Of a stretch of 64,000 nucleotides of DNA, positions 21,195 to 31,874 are shown one piece after another. The position numbers and the translations under genes were made by a program. Each line of letters starts with the position of its first letter. Positions within the stretch are counted from its first letter, which is position 1. The notes under the pieces were generated by a model that saw only the letters and a list, made by a program, of their open reading frames with translations, was not told the DNA's origin and made no database searches. The stretch comes from Marinobacter sp. F3R11 (GTDB lineage: Bacteria; Pseudomonadota; Gammaproteobacteria; Pseudomonadales; Oleiphilaceae), in contig NZ_QOCH01000015.1 of the NCBI RefSeq assembly GCF_003318275.1, positions 97,608-161,607 of the forward strand, given 5' to 3'.

Positions 21195-22676
21195 TCATAA
21201 CAAAACAACATCGTACTGCTCCTGGCTATAAAACGGCTCTACCTGGAAACGGACGGTCTTGGCTATAAAGGTTTCAAGGTCCGCTACGTTGTCAGATTCC
21301 TCATCAAGCAGACGATCAACCACGCTCTGGGAAGCCATCACCAGATAGCTTTCGGCATCGTAGGCCCGGTTAATCCTGAGGATTTCCCGGAAAATTTCAA
21401 AACACACCGTTTCACTGGTTTTCAGAAAACCCCGGCCATCACAGACAGGACAAGGCTCACATAGCACCTGCCCCAGACTTTCCGTGGTTCGCTTGCGGGT
21501 CATTTCCACAAGGCCCAGCTCAGAAACGCCGGTAATTTTGGTTTTTGCGTGATCCCGTTCGAGCATTTTTTCCAGCATGCGGTGAACCTGACGCTGGTGC
21601 TCGACATCTTCCATGTCGATAAAATCAATAATGATGATCCCACCCAGATTACGCAGCCGCAGCTGCCGGCTGATAGCCCGGGCCGCTTCCAGGTTGGTTT
21701 TGAAGATCGTTTCTTCCAGATTTCGATGACCCACAAATGCACCGGTATTAATATCGATGGTGGTCATGGCTTCAGTCTGATCAATAATTACATAGCCGCC
21801 GGATTTGAGCTGGACCTTACGACTAAGCGCTCTCTGAATCTCATCTTCCACTGAATAAAGATCAAAAATTGGCCGCTCGCCCGGATAGTATTCCACCTTG
21901 TCAGCAAACTCGGTAACAAACTCCTCGACAAACTCCATAACCCTCTGGTGGCTTTCGCGGCTGTCGATGCGCACTTTTTCTGTTTGTGGCCTAATGAGGT
22001 CACGGATGGTGCGAATGAAAAGCGGTAAATCCTTGTAAACGGCTGCAGGCGCCTGAACCTTGTCAATCCGGTCATGGATGGATTGGCTGAGACGATGCAG
22101 GTAGCTCATGTCAGCCATCAACTCTTCTTCCGATGCTGCTTCTGCCGCAGTGCGAATGATGTATCCACCCTGCACATCAGGGTGCGTTGCAGCGCCCTCT
22201 TCTACGAGCGCTTTCAATCGGCTGCGCTCAGTCTCGTCTTCAATTCTCTGGGAAATACCCACGTGGTTTACGTCGGGCATGAAGACCAGGTACCGGGACG
22301 GGATGGAAAGCTGGGTGGTCAGCCGGGCGCCTTTCGTTCCGATGGGGTCTTTGGTCACCTGCACCACCAGTGACTGGCCTTCTCGCAGCAGGCTGCGGAT
22401 ATCCGGAACTGTTTTCGGCCCTTCGGCGGGATCTACTGAGGCAGGCTGGTTTGAAACAACATCAGAGGCATGAATAAACGCAGCCCTCTCCAGGCCAATA
22501 TCTACAAATGCCGCTTCCATACCGGGAAGCACGCGTACAACCTTGCCTTTGTAGATATTCCCGACAATACCCTTGCGACTGGCACGCTCGATATAGGCTT
22601 CCTGCAGCATACCGTTCTCAACCAGCGCGACCCGGGTTTCAACCGGCGTTACATTGATCAGGATTTCTTCGCTCAT
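21195..22676 (-). CDS. rng: Ribonuclease G
   Basis: Endoribonuclease of the RNase E/G family that matures the 5' end of 16S rRNA and degrades some mRNAs. The 493-residue length fits RNase G, with no C-terminal scaffold. An S1 domain lies at about 35-130 (KGIVGNIYKGKVVRVLPGMEAAFVDIG). The catalytic aspartates are in TIDINTGAFVG and IIIDFIDMEDVEHQ, and the zinc-link cysteines in CEPCPVCDGRG. Its ATG overlaps the maf stop by 4 bases. Confidence 0.95.
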   Translation of the reverse strand: MSEEILINVTPVETRVALVENGMLQEAYIERASRKGIVGNIYKGKVVRVLPGMEAAFVDIGLERAAFIHASDVVSNQPASVDPAEGPKTVPDIRSLLREGQSLVVQVTKDPIGTKGARLTTQLSIPSRYLVFMPDVNHVGISQRIEDETERSRLKALVEEGAATHPDVQGGYIIRTAAEAASEEELMADMSYLHRLSQSIHDRIDKVQAPAAVYKDLPLFIRTIRDLIRPQTEKVRIDSRESHQRVMEFVEEFVTEFADKVEYYPGERPIFDLYSVEDEIQRALSRKVQLKSGGYVIIDQTEAMTTIDINTGAFVGHRNLEETIFKTNLEAARAISRQLRLRNLGGIIIIDFIDMEDVEHQRQVHRMLEKMLERDHAKTKITGVSELGLVEMTRKRTTESLGQVLCEPCPVCDGRGFLKTSETVCFEIFREILRINRAYDAESYLVMASQSVVDRLLDEESDNVADLETFIAKTVRFQVEPFYSQEQYDVVLL

Positions 22677-23275
22677 GATTGGCTCTCCCGACTACTTGGC
22701 CAGTGTTTCCATACAGGGCAGCCTGCATTGGCCAGCAAGACAGCTGTCTCCTGCAATGGCAGGCCCACTACCGCACTGTAGCTGCCTTTAAGTTCTTGAA
22801 CAAAAATACCACCAAGGCCCTGGATTCCATAACTTCCGGCTTTGTCCATGGGCTCTCCCGTGGCTACATAAGCAGCAATTTCAGCCGGAGCCAGGGAACG
22901 GAAGCTCACCTCCGTAGTCACCAGGCGGGATTCACAGTGCCCGTCCTGTGCCAGTGCAATAGCGGTCATGACCTGATGAGTAGCGCCAGACAATTGAGCC
23001 AGCATGGATCTGGCTTCGTGCTCATCGGCTGGTTTACCAAGAATGACATTATTCAGTATCACAGATGTGTCTGAACCAAGAACGAGCCTGCCGGGAAAGT
23101 CGACAGCAACCGCGAGCGCTTTCTCCCGGGCCAGACGCTCAACGTAATCACCAGGCACCTCAGCAGATCCTGGTGTTTCATCGATATGAGCAGGCTGCAC
23201 GGAGAACGCAACGCCGATCTGCTCTAGCAGCTCCGAGCGACGCGGAGAGGCAGAGGCAAGAATAATAGAGGCCAT
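22673..23275 (-). CDS. Maf-type dTTP/UTP pyrophosphatase (YhdE)
   Basis: House-cleaning nucleoside triphosphate pyrophosphatase. YhdE-type Maf proteins hydrolyse dTTP, UTP and modified pyrimidine nucleotides. The 200-residue protein shows the first Maf signature LASASPRRSELLEQIGV, the second region VLGSDTSVILN and DKAGSYGIQGLGG. The usual catalytic aspartate position is in LGSDTSV. It is wedged between mreD (2-base gap) and rng (4-base overlap), its conserved place in gammaproteobacteria, which favours the YhdE rather than the YceF subtype. Confidence 0.92.
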   Translation of the reverse strand: MASIILASASPRRSELLEQIGVAFSVQPAHIDETPGSAEVPGDYVERLAREKALAVAVDFPGRLVLGSDTSVILNNVILGKPADEHEARSMLAQLSGATHQVMTAIALAQDGHCESRLVTTEVSFRSLAPAEIAAYVATGEPMDKAGSYGIQGLGGIFVQELKGSYSAVVGLPLQETAVLLANAGCPVWKHWPSSRESQS

Positions 23276-23277
23276 GG

Positions 23278-23754
23278 CTATCCCATCTTCCGATTAATAT
23301 TGTCCATCAGAATAGACAACACGGGCCAGACCAGGGCACTGGTCAGTGCAGGCCACAGATAACTGAACCCTGCATCTTCGCCTCCCAGCATCTGTTTCAG
23401 AAAATGCACCAGCATCTGGTTGATACCCAGCAGGAGAAAGACCATAAGGCACTGTTGCGGCATGGGATACATGCGCAGCCTCTGATGGACGGTAAGAACA
23501 AGAAAAGCGATAAGCCCCATAGCCAGCGCATTGACACCCAGCGGCGTCGCTTCCAGAACGTCAAGCAACAAACCGAGACACCACGCAAAAAGAATACCGA
23601 ACTGTGCCGGGGCCCGGAACGTCCAGTAAAACACAATCAGACCAAGCCATTCAGGCCGGAACTCATACCAGCCAACAGGAAACAAAGAGATGCTTAACAC
23701 CAGCGATACAAGCACCGACAGCGCAAACACCGGATAACTGATTACGGATAACAT
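23278..23754 (-). CDS. mreD: Rod shape-determining protein MreD
   Basis: Small integral inner-membrane component of the elongasome that guides peptidoglycan synthesis along the side wall. The 158-residue protein is almost all hydrophobic helix, with about five or six membrane segments starting with FALSVLVSLVLSISLFPVGW. The family turn WYEFRPEWLGLIVFYW is clear. The first base of its ATG is the last base of the mreC stop, so translation is probably coupled. Confidence 0.93.
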   Translation of the reverse strand: MLSVISYPVFALSVLVSLVLSISLFPVGWYEFRPEWLGLIVFYWTFRAPAQFGILFAWCLGLLLDVLEATPLGVNALAMGLIAFLVLTVHQRLRMYPMPQQCLMVFLLLGINQMLVHFLKQMLGGEDAGFSYLWPALTSALVWPVLSILMDNINRKMG

Positions 23755-24635
23755 CAGCCCTGTCCCTCCTGCACATCACCGGTAACGGACGACTCCGGCT
23801 TACCCTGGTCATTATCACTGGCAGGAAGCGCCTTCACTCCGTCATTTGGTGGAAAAACCACGAGTACCAGACGACTCTGGCTGAGTTGCGCTTTTGGCGT
23901 AGCCTGAATGGATACAAAAGGTTCGCCCGGTTCTTTGTTGATAAGGCTGACTTCAGCCACCGGATACCCTCTCGGAAAACGCCCGCCAAGCCCGGAGCTG
24001 ACAAGCAGGTCTCCCTCACGTATATCCGCTGTATCCGGAACGTGGACCAGATCAAGGGTCACCGAATCGCCGGTGCCCAGAAGAATGGCCCGCAGCCCGT
24101 TTCGCACAACTTCAACCGGCACCGCGTGACTGCTGTCGGAAACGAGGAGCACACGGGAAGTTACCTGACTGGTCTGCACTACCTGCCCCATCAAACCATG
24201 GGCATCCAGTATGGCCTGCCCTACCTGCAAGCCGTCACTGCGACCTTTATTAATAATGATTTCATGGGAATACGGATCCGGTGAAACACTCACCACCTCG
24301 CTGACAATAACCCTGTCATCGAGCAGTTCCGAAGAATTCATCAGACGACGGAGTTCGTTGTTTTCAGAGGCCAGAGCGGCATACTTGAGGGCTCTCCGCT
24401 CAAGAATGAGCAGGCGGGCTTTCAGATCTTCGTTTTCCTGCTTCACGTCTTCGCGGGTGGTAAACAGGCTGGCAACCCAGTCACTGAATTGATAGGGTGC
24501 GTTACCAAGCCAGTAAACAGGAGTAAGACCAGTTGCCAGAGTGCTTCGGACAGGCGTGAGACGGTCGTAATGGTGATCGGCAACAATAAGTGTTACCGAT
24601 ACGATAATAACCAGCAGGAGCCGAAGGCCAGGCAT
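23754..24635 (-). CDS. mreC: Rod shape-determining protein MreC
   Basis: Bitopic inner-membrane protein whose periplasmic part binds PBP2 and MreD in the elongasome. From the first ATG (24635) it is 293 residues: membrane segment at about 3-18, coiled coil at about 55-100, then two beta-barrel domains including LLVSDSSHAVPVEV and LLVSSGLGGRFPRGYPVAEV. The frame stays open upstream and encodes IKTIFVQGP, which aligns with the E. coli MreC N terminus (MKPIFSRGP) if the ATT at 24662 is the start. GGAGGG lies six bases before that ATT. The ATG given here is the conservative choice; the true start may be the ATT (302 residues). Confidence 0.93.
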   Translation of the reverse strand: MPGLRLLLVIIVSVTLIVADHHYDRLTPVRSTLATGLTPVYWLGNAPYQFSDWVASLFTTREDVKQENEDLKARLLILERRALKYAALASENNELRRLMNSSELLDDRVIVSEVVSVSPDPYSHEIIINKGRSDGLQVGQAILDAHGLMGQVVQTSQVTSRVLLVSDSSHAVPVEVVRNGLRAILLGTGDSVTLDLVHVPDTADIREGDLLVSSGLGGRFPRGYPVAEVSLINKEPGEPFVSIQATPKAQLSQSRLVLVVFPPNDGVKALPASDNDQGKPESSVTGDVQEGQG

Positions 24636-24668
24636 TGGCCCCTGGACAAAAATGGTTTTAATAACGAT

Positions 24669-24674
24669 CCCTCC
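24669..24674 (-). promoter_or_regulatory. Ribosome binding site pointing to an AUU start of mreC
   Basis: GGAGGG on the minus strand ends six bases before ATT at 24662-24660, the codon where family homology begins. The downstream ATG at 24635 has only AGGGG three bases before it, too close for good use. Confidence 0.5.
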
Positions 24675-24682
24675 CCAAAGGA

Positions 24683-25879
<1,197 letters not shown>

Positions 25880-26006
25880 TCAGGCAACAATTTGCACGCT
25901 GGCGTGGGCAATGAGTGGATCTTTGGTCCATATTTAAAGAGAGCTGAAAAGACGACCTGAAAATTTCCGGTCCATCCTGTTCAAACTGCCAGAATCGAGG
26001 CCCCAG

Positions 26007-27434
26007 TTGAGAATACAAGCAATCAGCCTGCCGCAGCACAACTGCACAAAAACCGTATCCTGCCACTTATTTCTGATTTTGGCATTGATTGTCGCGGCGG
26101 GACTTCCCTCCTTGACTCAGGCCCAGCAAAACGGAACCGAGCCAGCAGGCACTATCGCCCTGGAACCCCGGGCCGACAGTGATGCCCTGATCGCCGAGCG
26201 CATCATCAGCATTTTCAAGCAGATTCCGCACTTCGAGGGATTGCATGTCAGTGTTCAAAGCGGCGTGGTGTCCCTGACGGGACAGGTTGCCAATGAATCC
26301 CAGGCCCAACGAGCCCTGAAACTGGCCAGCCGAGTGGAAGGGGCCATTGCAGTTGATGACCGGATTGTGCGCACTCTGGGCCTGCAAGACAACCTCAACC
26401 CCCTGTGGGATTCATTGCAAAATACCTTGCAGGGCTGGGCAAGAGCCCTGCCACTATTACTGGTAGCGCTCAGTGTTTTTGCCATAGTGGCCTTCGCAGG
26501 GCACCGACTGGCAGACAACAACCCGCTCTGGTCACGGTTAACTAAAAACCCGTTCCTGGCGGAACTGGCCGGCCACGCAGTCAGGCTGATAACCATACTT
26601 ACAGGCTTGCTTCTTGCGCTGAATATACTTGGAGCGACAGCGCTGATGGGTACATTACTGGGCGGTGCAGGCGTCCTGGGCCTGGCCATCAGTTTTGCGG
26701 TCAAAGATTCCATGGAAAACTACATTTCCAGCATCATGCTGAGTATCCGCCAGCCTTTCCGGGCGCAGGAGCATGTAGCCATCAATGAATACGAAGGGGT
26801 TGTGGTCCGGCTGACATCGCGCTCGACCGTTCTGATGACTCTGGAGGGCAACCACCTGCGCATCCCCAACTCGACAGTCTTCAAAGCCGTTATTCTGAAT
26901 TACACCCGCAACCCTCAACGCCGCTTTGACTTTGTTCTGGGCGTAGACGCTGCAGACGATCCGGCTCAAGCCATCCAGACAGGCCTGGCCGTCCTGCAAG
27001 AACTGGAATGGATACTGGAGGATCCGGAACCCCAGGGGATCATCGATTCCGTTGGCGACTCCAACATTCTGATCAAATTCCTGGCCTGGATTGACCAGCG
27101 TGAGTCAGACTACGGTAAAGCCCGCAGCCTTTCCATTCGCGCCACCAAGAATGCGCTGGAAGCCAAGGGCTTCACCCTGCCCGAGCCCATCTACCGGCTA
27201 CGTTTCGACCAGTCATCGGCACAGGCAGCTCTGGCAGCAACAGACACGCAAAAACTGCCAGCGGAAGCGTCGAAAACGGATACCGGTGCCGTTACTGCTT
27301 CGCGCACCTTCACACTACCGCCGGGCGATGTACTGGATGTACGCCCGAATACCAACATATCGAAACAAGTGCGTGAAGAGCGCAGCGATGCCGCAGTCAA
27401 AGATCTGCTGGATGATGCCCGGCCAATTGAATAG
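26007..27434 (+). CDS. BON-domain mechanosensitive ion channel (MscS family)
   Basis: Probable inner-membrane small-conductance mechanosensitive channel. The start is a TTG at 26007 with GAGG six bases upstream; no earlier or nearby ATG exists in frame. Order: signal-like hydrophobic segment (about 18-39), BON domain in the periplasm (about 50-120, with HVSVQSGVVSLTGQVANESQ and a later VDDRIVRT), membrane segments near 147-165 and 190-212, then the glycine- and alanine-rich pore helix (GTLLGGAGVLGLAISFAVKD), and the MscS beta domain (QPFRAQEHVAINEYEGVVVRL). The C-terminal 80 residues are low in recognisable features. 475 residues. It is divergent from mreB and precedes gatCAB. Confidence 0.88.
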   Translation: MRIQAISLPQHNCTKTVSCHLFLILALIVAAGLPSLTQAQQNGTEPAGTIALEPRADSDALIAERIISIFKQIPHFEGLHVSVQSGVVSLTGQVANESQAQRALKLASRVEGAIAVDDRIVRTLGLQDNLNPLWDSLQNTLQGWARALPLLLVALSVFAIVAFAGHRLADNNPLWSRLTKNPFLAELAGHAVRLITILTGLLLALNILGATALMGTLLGGAGVLGLAISFAVKDSMENYISSIMLSIRQPFRAQEHVAINEYEGVVVRLTSRSTVLMTLEGNHLRIPNSTVFKAVILNYTRNPQRRFDFVLGVDAADDPAQAIQTGLAVLQELEWILEDPEPQGIIDSVGDSNILIKFLAWIDQRESDYGKARSLSIRATKNALEAKGFTLPEPIYRLRFDQSSAQAALAATDTQKLPAEASKTDTGAVTASRTFTLPPGDVLDVRPNTNISKQVREERSDAAVKDLLDDARPIE

Positions 27435-27448
27435 ATGCTGATCTCACA

Positions 27449-27515
27449 AGATTCATGGCTGATACAAAGACTGAAGGATCCTGCACCCTCAGCTCTCCCG
27501 CACAGCCATGAATCT
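27449..27515. repeat. 13-base inverted repeat between channel gene and gatC
   Basis: AGATTCATGGCTG (27449-27461) is exactly complementary to CAGCCATGAATCT (27503-27515). The 41-base loop contains a smaller near-complementary pair CTGAAGG/CCCTCAG. No U run follows, so it is not a plain terminator. Confidence 0.6.
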
Positions 27516-27565
27516 GTTACCATAACGGCCTTCATAAAAACGCTGTTTTATACTTTGGAGTCAAC

Positions 27566-27853
27566 GTGACCATTTCCCGCGAAGACATTGAAAAAGTCGC
27601 CGTGCTGGCCCGTATTCGTCTCGACGAAGAGCAGATACCGGCACTGGAGAAAGATCTGGGCAATATCCTCAGCCTTGTCGACCAGCTCACTGCCGCCGAT
27701 ACCGATAACGTCGAACCGCTGGCTCACCCGCTGGATGCGGTTCAGCGTTTGCGTCCGGATGAAGTAACCGAGAGCAATCAGCGCGAGGCTTTTCAGGCTA
27801 TTGCACCAGCCACCGAGAATGGCCTCTATCTCGTACCCCGCGTTATTGAGTGA
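27566..27853 (+). CDS. gatC: Asp-tRNA(Asn)/Glu-tRNA(Gln) amidotransferase subunit C
   Basis: Small subunit that holds GatA and GatB together in the amidotransferase that converts misacylated Glu-tRNA(Gln) or Asp-tRNA(Asn) to the correct form. 95 residues from a GTG with TTTGGAG nine bases upstream. The family pattern [21 protein letters not shown] and [18 protein letters not shown] is clear, and the C terminus ends in the usual LYLVPRVIE. First gene of gatCAB. Its presence implies indirect charging of tRNA(Asn) and/or tRNA(Gln) in this organism. Confidence 0.94.
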   Translation: MTISREDIEKVAVLARIRLDEEQIPALEKDLGNILSLVDQLTAADTDNVEPLAHPLDAVQRLRPDEVTESNQREAFQAIAPATENGLYLVPRVIE

Positions 27854-27882
27854 TCTGACGAACCACATCATCAGGATTGAAC

Positions 27883-29340
27883 ATGCATAACAAATCCGTA
27901 GCAGAGCTTTCCCGGCAACTGGAAGGTGGCAAGATTTCAAGCGTGGAACTGACCCGTGAGTTCCTCGATCGTATCAAGGCTGAAGACAGCCAGTACAACA
28001 GCTTCATTACCATCACCGAAGACCAGGCGATGGCCGATGCCAAAGCCGCTGACGAACAGCGTGCAGCCGGTAACGCCAGCCCCTGGACCGGCGTACCTTT
28101 TGCCCACAAGGATATTTTCTGCACCAACGGCGTAACCACCACCGCTGGTTCGAAGATGCTGGCCAACTTTGTACCCCCTTACGATGCCACAGTAGCCGCC
28201 AATTTCCGCACTGCCGGTGCGGTGTGCCTGGGCAAAACCAATATGGACGAGTTCGCCATGGGCTCATCCAACGAATCCAGCTTTTACGGCCCGGTTACCA
28301 ACCCCTGGGGCCTGAGTGGCAGCGGAAAACGCGTTCCCGGTGGCTCCTCCGGTGGCTCCGCAGCAGCCGTCGCAGCTCGCCTCGTGCCAGCTGCAACAGC
28401 CACAGATACCGGCGGCTCCATCCGCCAGCCGGCGGCGCTATGCGGCATAACAGGGCTGAAGCCGACCTATGGCAGAGTCTCCCGCTACGGCATGATCGCC
28501 TTTGCCTCCAGCCTTGACCAGGGCGGCACCATGGCGCGCACCGCAGAAGACAACGCTCTGATGCTGAATATAATGGCCGGATTTGACCCGAAAGATTCCA
28601 CATCCGCTGATCGTGCCGTGCCGGATTACACGGCAACTCTGAACGAGCCGTTGAAGGGTCTGCGCATTGGCCTTCCAAAAGAATATTTCTCGGATCAGCT
28701 CAGCCCCGCGATGGAAGAACAGGTACGCAACGCGGTCAGAGAATACGAAAAGCTCGGCGCGACCGTGAAAGAAGTGTCTCTGCCTCATGCAAATCTGGCT
28801 ATTGCCGCTTATTACGTCATTGCGCCTGCTGAGGCCTCAGCCAACCTGTCGCGGTTTGATGGCGTTAGATACGGATACCGGTGCGAGGATCCTCAGGATC
28901 TCAGCGATCTGTATACCCGTACCCGCGCCGAAGGCTTCGGAAGCGAAGTGAAGCGCCGTATTCTGGTGGGCACCTATGCTCTCTCCGCCGGCTACTTTGA
29001 CGCTTATTACCTGAAGGCGCAGAAAGTCCGTCGTCTGATCCAGCAGGACTTTATTAACGCATTCAAAGACGTGGACGTACTGATGAGCCCGGTTTCACCC
29101 TCTCCTGCCTTTGTGCAGGGCGAAAAAACCAGCGACCCGGTCACTATGTACCTGGAAGACATTTTCACCATTGCCGTAAACCTTGCGGGCGTGCCTGCCA
29201 TGTCGGTACCGGCAGGTTTTGTAGATGGCTTGCCAGTGGGGTTACAGATTATCGGGAACTACTTTGACGAAGCCCGCCTGCTAAATACAGCTCATCAGTT
29301 CCAGCAGGTAACTGACTGGCACCAGAAGCTTCCCCAGTAA
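27883..29340 (+). CDS. gatA: Asp-tRNA(Asn)/Glu-tRNA(Gln) amidotransferase subunit A
   Basis: Amidase-signature subunit that releases ammonia from glutamine for GatB. The start is the ATG at 27883 ([10 protein letters not shown]), with TCAGGA upstream; 485 residues. The Ser-cis-Ser-Lys triad is complete: lysine K76 in PFAHKDIFC, the first serine in [12 protein letters not shown], and the nucleophile serine in [12 protein letters not shown]. The family segment [21 protein letters not shown] is present. It lies 29 bases after gatC and 21 before gatB. Confidence 0.95.
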   Translation: MHNKSVAELSRQLEGGKISSVELTREFLDRIKAEDSQYNSFITITEDQAMADAKAADEQRAAGNASPWTGVPFAHKDIFCTNGVTTTAGSKMLANFVPPYDATVAANFRTAGAVCLGKTNMDEFAMGSSNESSFYGPVTNPWGLSGSGKRVPGGSSGGSAAAVAARLVPAATATDTGGSIRQPAALCGITGLKPTYGRVSRYGMIAFASSLDQGGTMARTAEDNALMLNIMAGFDPKDSTSADRAVPDYTATLNEPLKGLRIGLPKEYFSDQLSPAMEEQVRNAVREYEKLGATVKEVSLPHANLAIAAYYVIAPAEASANLSRFDGVRYGYRCEDPQDLSDLYTRTRAEGFGSEVKRRILVGTYALSAGYFDAYYLKAQKVRRLIQQDFINAFKDVDVLMSPVSPSPAFVQGEKTSDPVTMYLEDIFTIAVNLAGVPAMSVPAGFVDGLPVGLQIIGNYFDEARLLNTAHQFQQVTDWHQKLPQ

Positions 29341-29361
29341 GCCCGAATCAGGAGAACGTTT

Positions 29362-30813
29362 ATGCAATGGGATATTGTGATCGGGCTGGAAATTCACGTT
29401 CAGCTTGCCACCAAGACCAAGATTTTTTCCGGCTCCAGCACCGCCTTTGGCGCCGAACCCAATACGCAGGCCAGCGCCGTTGATCTGGCCATGCCAGGTA
29501 CCTTGCCTGTACCAAATGAACAAGCCTTCCGTTATGCCGTAATGTTTGGCCTGGCGGTAAATGCCGAAATCGGTCGACGCTCGGTATTTGACCGTAAAAA
29601 CTACTTCTACCCGGATTTGCCCAAGGGCTACCAGACCACACAACTGGACCACCCCATTGTTGGCCCGGGCTTTGTGGATATTGACCTGGCCGATGGCCGT
29701 AGCAAGCGTGTACGCATTCATCACGCCCATCTGGAAGAAGACGCCGGCAAATCCCTGCACGAAGACTTCCATGGCATGACAGGCATAGACCTGAACCGCG
29801 CAGGCACGCCGCTGATCGAAATCGTTACCGAGCCGGATATGAACAGCGCGGAAGAGGCCGTTGCCTTCGCCAAAAAACTGCATAGCCTGGTATCCTCCAT
29901 CGGCATCTGCGACGGCGACATGAGCCAGGGCTCCCTGCGTTTTGATGTCAACATTTCACTCAAGCCCAAAGGCTCGGACGAACTTGGCACCCGCACCGAA
30001 ACCAAAAACCTGAACTCGTTCCGCTTTATGGAGCAGGCCATCGCCCACGAAGTGGAGCGGCAGATGGACATTCTGGAAGACGGCGGCAGAATCATTCAGG
30101 AAACGCGCCTCTACAACGGCGACCGTGATGAATCACGCTCCATGCGCAGCAAGGAAGAAGCCAACGACTACCGCTACTTCCCCTGCCCGGATCTGCTGCC
30201 GGTTGAGATAGACGACGCTTTTATTGAAAGTGCCCGCGTACTCCTGCCAGAACTGCCAGACGACCGCAAAGCCCGCTTCAAAGAGCAGTTTGGCCTGAAT
30301 GATTACGACGCAGGCCTGCTGAGCGCAGATGCCCGGCTTGCAGGCTTTTTCGAGGAAACCGCCAGCCACGGCAAAGACCCGAAACTGGCGGCAAACTGGG
30401 TACTGGGTGAATTCTCCGCTCGCCTGAACGCAGAAGATAAAACAGTCACTCAGGCACCTATTACCGGCACGCAGCTGGGCCAGCTGGTTACGCGCATTGC
30501 CGACAACACGGTTTCGTCATCCGGAGCCAAAAAGGTATTCGAAGCACTCTGGAATGGTGAAGGCGACAATGCCGATGCCATCATCGAATCACAGGGCCTG
30601 AAACAGGTTTCGGATACTGGCGCACTGGAACAGATGGTTGATGAGGTTCTGGCAAACATGCCTGACCAGGTAGCCCAGTATCAGCAGGAAACCGATCCGA
30701 AGAAGCAGAAGAAGATGCTCGGCGGCTTTATGGGGCCTTTGATGAAGGCATCCAGAGGGCAGGGTAACCCGAAGCTTTTCAACGAAATTCTGCTGAAAAA
30801 GCTCAAGGGTTAA
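29362..30813 (+). CDS. gatB: Asp-tRNA(Asn)/Glu-tRNA(Gln) amidotransferase subunit B
   Basis: Subunit that binds the misacylated tRNA, phosphorylates its side chain and adds ammonia delivered from GatA. The 483 residues show the start [17 protein letters not shown], the catalytic segment [40 protein letters not shown] and the C-terminal YqeY-like tail that contacts tRNA, ending [20 protein letters not shown] lies upstream of the ATG. Its end overlaps the converging lysR-type gene by 11 bases. Confidence 0.95.
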   Translation: MQWDIVIGLEIHVQLATKTKIFSGSSTAFGAEPNTQASAVDLAMPGTLPVPNEQAFRYAVMFGLAVNAEIGRRSVFDRKNYFYPDLPKGYQTTQLDHPIVGPGFVDIDLADGRSKRVRIHHAHLEEDAGKSLHEDFHGMTGIDLNRAGTPLIEIVTEPDMNSAEEAVAFAKKLHSLVSSIGICDGDMSQGSLRFDVNISLKPKGSDELGTRTETKNLNSFRFMEQAIAHEVERQMDILEDGGRIIQETRLYNGDRDESRSMRSKEEANDYRYFPCPDLLPVEIDDAFIESARVLLPELPDDRKARFKEQFGLNDYDAGLLSADARLAGFFEETASHGKDPKLAANWVLGEFSARLNAEDKTVTQAPITGTQLGQLVTRIADNTVSSSGAKKVFEALWNGEGDNADAIIESQGLKQVSDTGALEQMVDEVLANMPDQVAQYQQETDPKKQKKMLGGFMGPLMKASRGQGNPKLFNEILLKKLKG

Positions 30814-31744
30814 GGAACATCGTCTCAAACTGACGGATGTTCTGCTGAACGTAATCAATAAATGCCCGCATGGCCGGCGTAGGGTGCCGAGCCTGCGGGT
30901 AGACTACACACCAGCTCCGTCTCAGCGGAAACCCCTTGATATCCAAGATGTGCAGGCTGCCCAAAGCGAGCTCCGCCGCCACCCCCAGCTTTGGCAAAAC
31001 GGCCACACCCAGCCCTGCCAGAACCGCATGCTTCAGAGCATCATTAGAGCCCAGCTCAATGCCTGGCTTTGCCCGTAAACGCTGATTCTGACAATGCAGT
31101 TCCAGAGCCAGCCGACTACCTGACCCACTTTCCCGCACCAACAACCCACTATCCAGAAACTCCTGAGCGGTCACATTCTGCTGCTGGAGTAACGGGTGAC
31201 CACTGGGTACTACCGGTACCAATTCATTATCCAGAAATGGCAGTGATGCCAGAGGCCGCTCTGCCGGAACCATACCCATAATCACCAGGTCATCCGCGTT
31301 ATCATTCAGGCGCCGGAGAGCCTCCGCCCGGTTAACAACCGCCACTGACACAGTCACCTGAGGGTTCAGTTGCAGAAAAGCGCTCAGCATATAGGGCACC
31401 ACATACTGCGCGGTATTGACCGCCACCAGCCGTAATTCTCCAGCCACTTGCCCCTCCAGCGCAGCCAGACTGTTTTGTACCCGCTCCAGCTCACGGAACA
31501 CCGAACGCACGCAGCCTGCCATTTCCTCGCCCGCTGCGGTGCAATAGAGCTTACGCCCGACATACTCAAACATCGGCAGACCCAGAGCCTGCTCAAGGTG
31601 GCGTACCTGGCTGCTAACGGCCGGCTGAGTCAGCCCAAGCAGTTCTCCTGCCTTGCTGTAGCTTTTCAGATCATTAACAGCCTTGAACACCTGAAGCTGT
31701 CTGAACGTCAGGCGACTGGCCAGTTTCTGAGTGCTCAGGGGCAT
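30803..31744 (-). CDS. LysR-family regulator, probably PycR-like
   Basis: LysR-type transcriptional regulator divergent from the pyruvate carboxylase genes. I choose the ATG at 31744 because GGAAGGA lies 7 bases upstream; an ATG at 31768 is possible. The 313-residue protein has an N-terminal winged helix-turn-helix ([40 protein letters not shown]) and an effector domain from about 95 on. The layout, next to pycA and pycB, matches PycR of Pseudomonas aeruginosa, which controls pyruvate carboxylase. Effector unknown. It overlaps the gatB end by 11 bases. Confidence 0.9.
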   Translation of the reverse strand: MPLSTQKLASRLTFRQLQVFKAVNDLKSYSKAGELLGLTQPAVSSQVRHLEQALGLPMFEYVGRKLYCTAAGEEMAGCVRSVFRELERVQNSLAALEGQVAGELRLVAVNTAQYVVPYMLSAFLQLNPQVTVSVAVVNRAEALRRLNDNADDLVIMGMVPAERPLASLPFLDNELVPVVPSGHPLLQQQNVTAQEFLDSGLLVRESGSGSRLALELHCQNQRLRAKPGIELGSNDALKHAVLAGLGVAVLPKLGVAAELALGSLHILDIKGFPLRRSWCVVYPQARHPTPAMRAFIDYVQQNIRQFETMFLNP

Positions 31745-31766
31745 AGCATTCCTTCCTCTTCTATTC

Positions 31767-31782
31767 ATAAGATATTACTTAT
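31767..31782. promoter_or_regulatory. Candidate LysR-type operator
   Basis: ATAAG (31767-31771) and CTTAT (31778-31782) form an AT-rich dyad separated by 6 bases, in the 130-base gap between the lysR-type gene and pycA. Such interrupted dyads are typical binding boxes of LysR-type regulators at divergent promoters. Confidence 0.5.
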
Positions 31783-31874
31783 AGATAAACAAAATAATAT
31801 CAATTATCCGAAAAAGATCTATCCCGCTAACCTTTTCACACCTTCATTCGGGACGACGAAACGAGGAATCCCCC

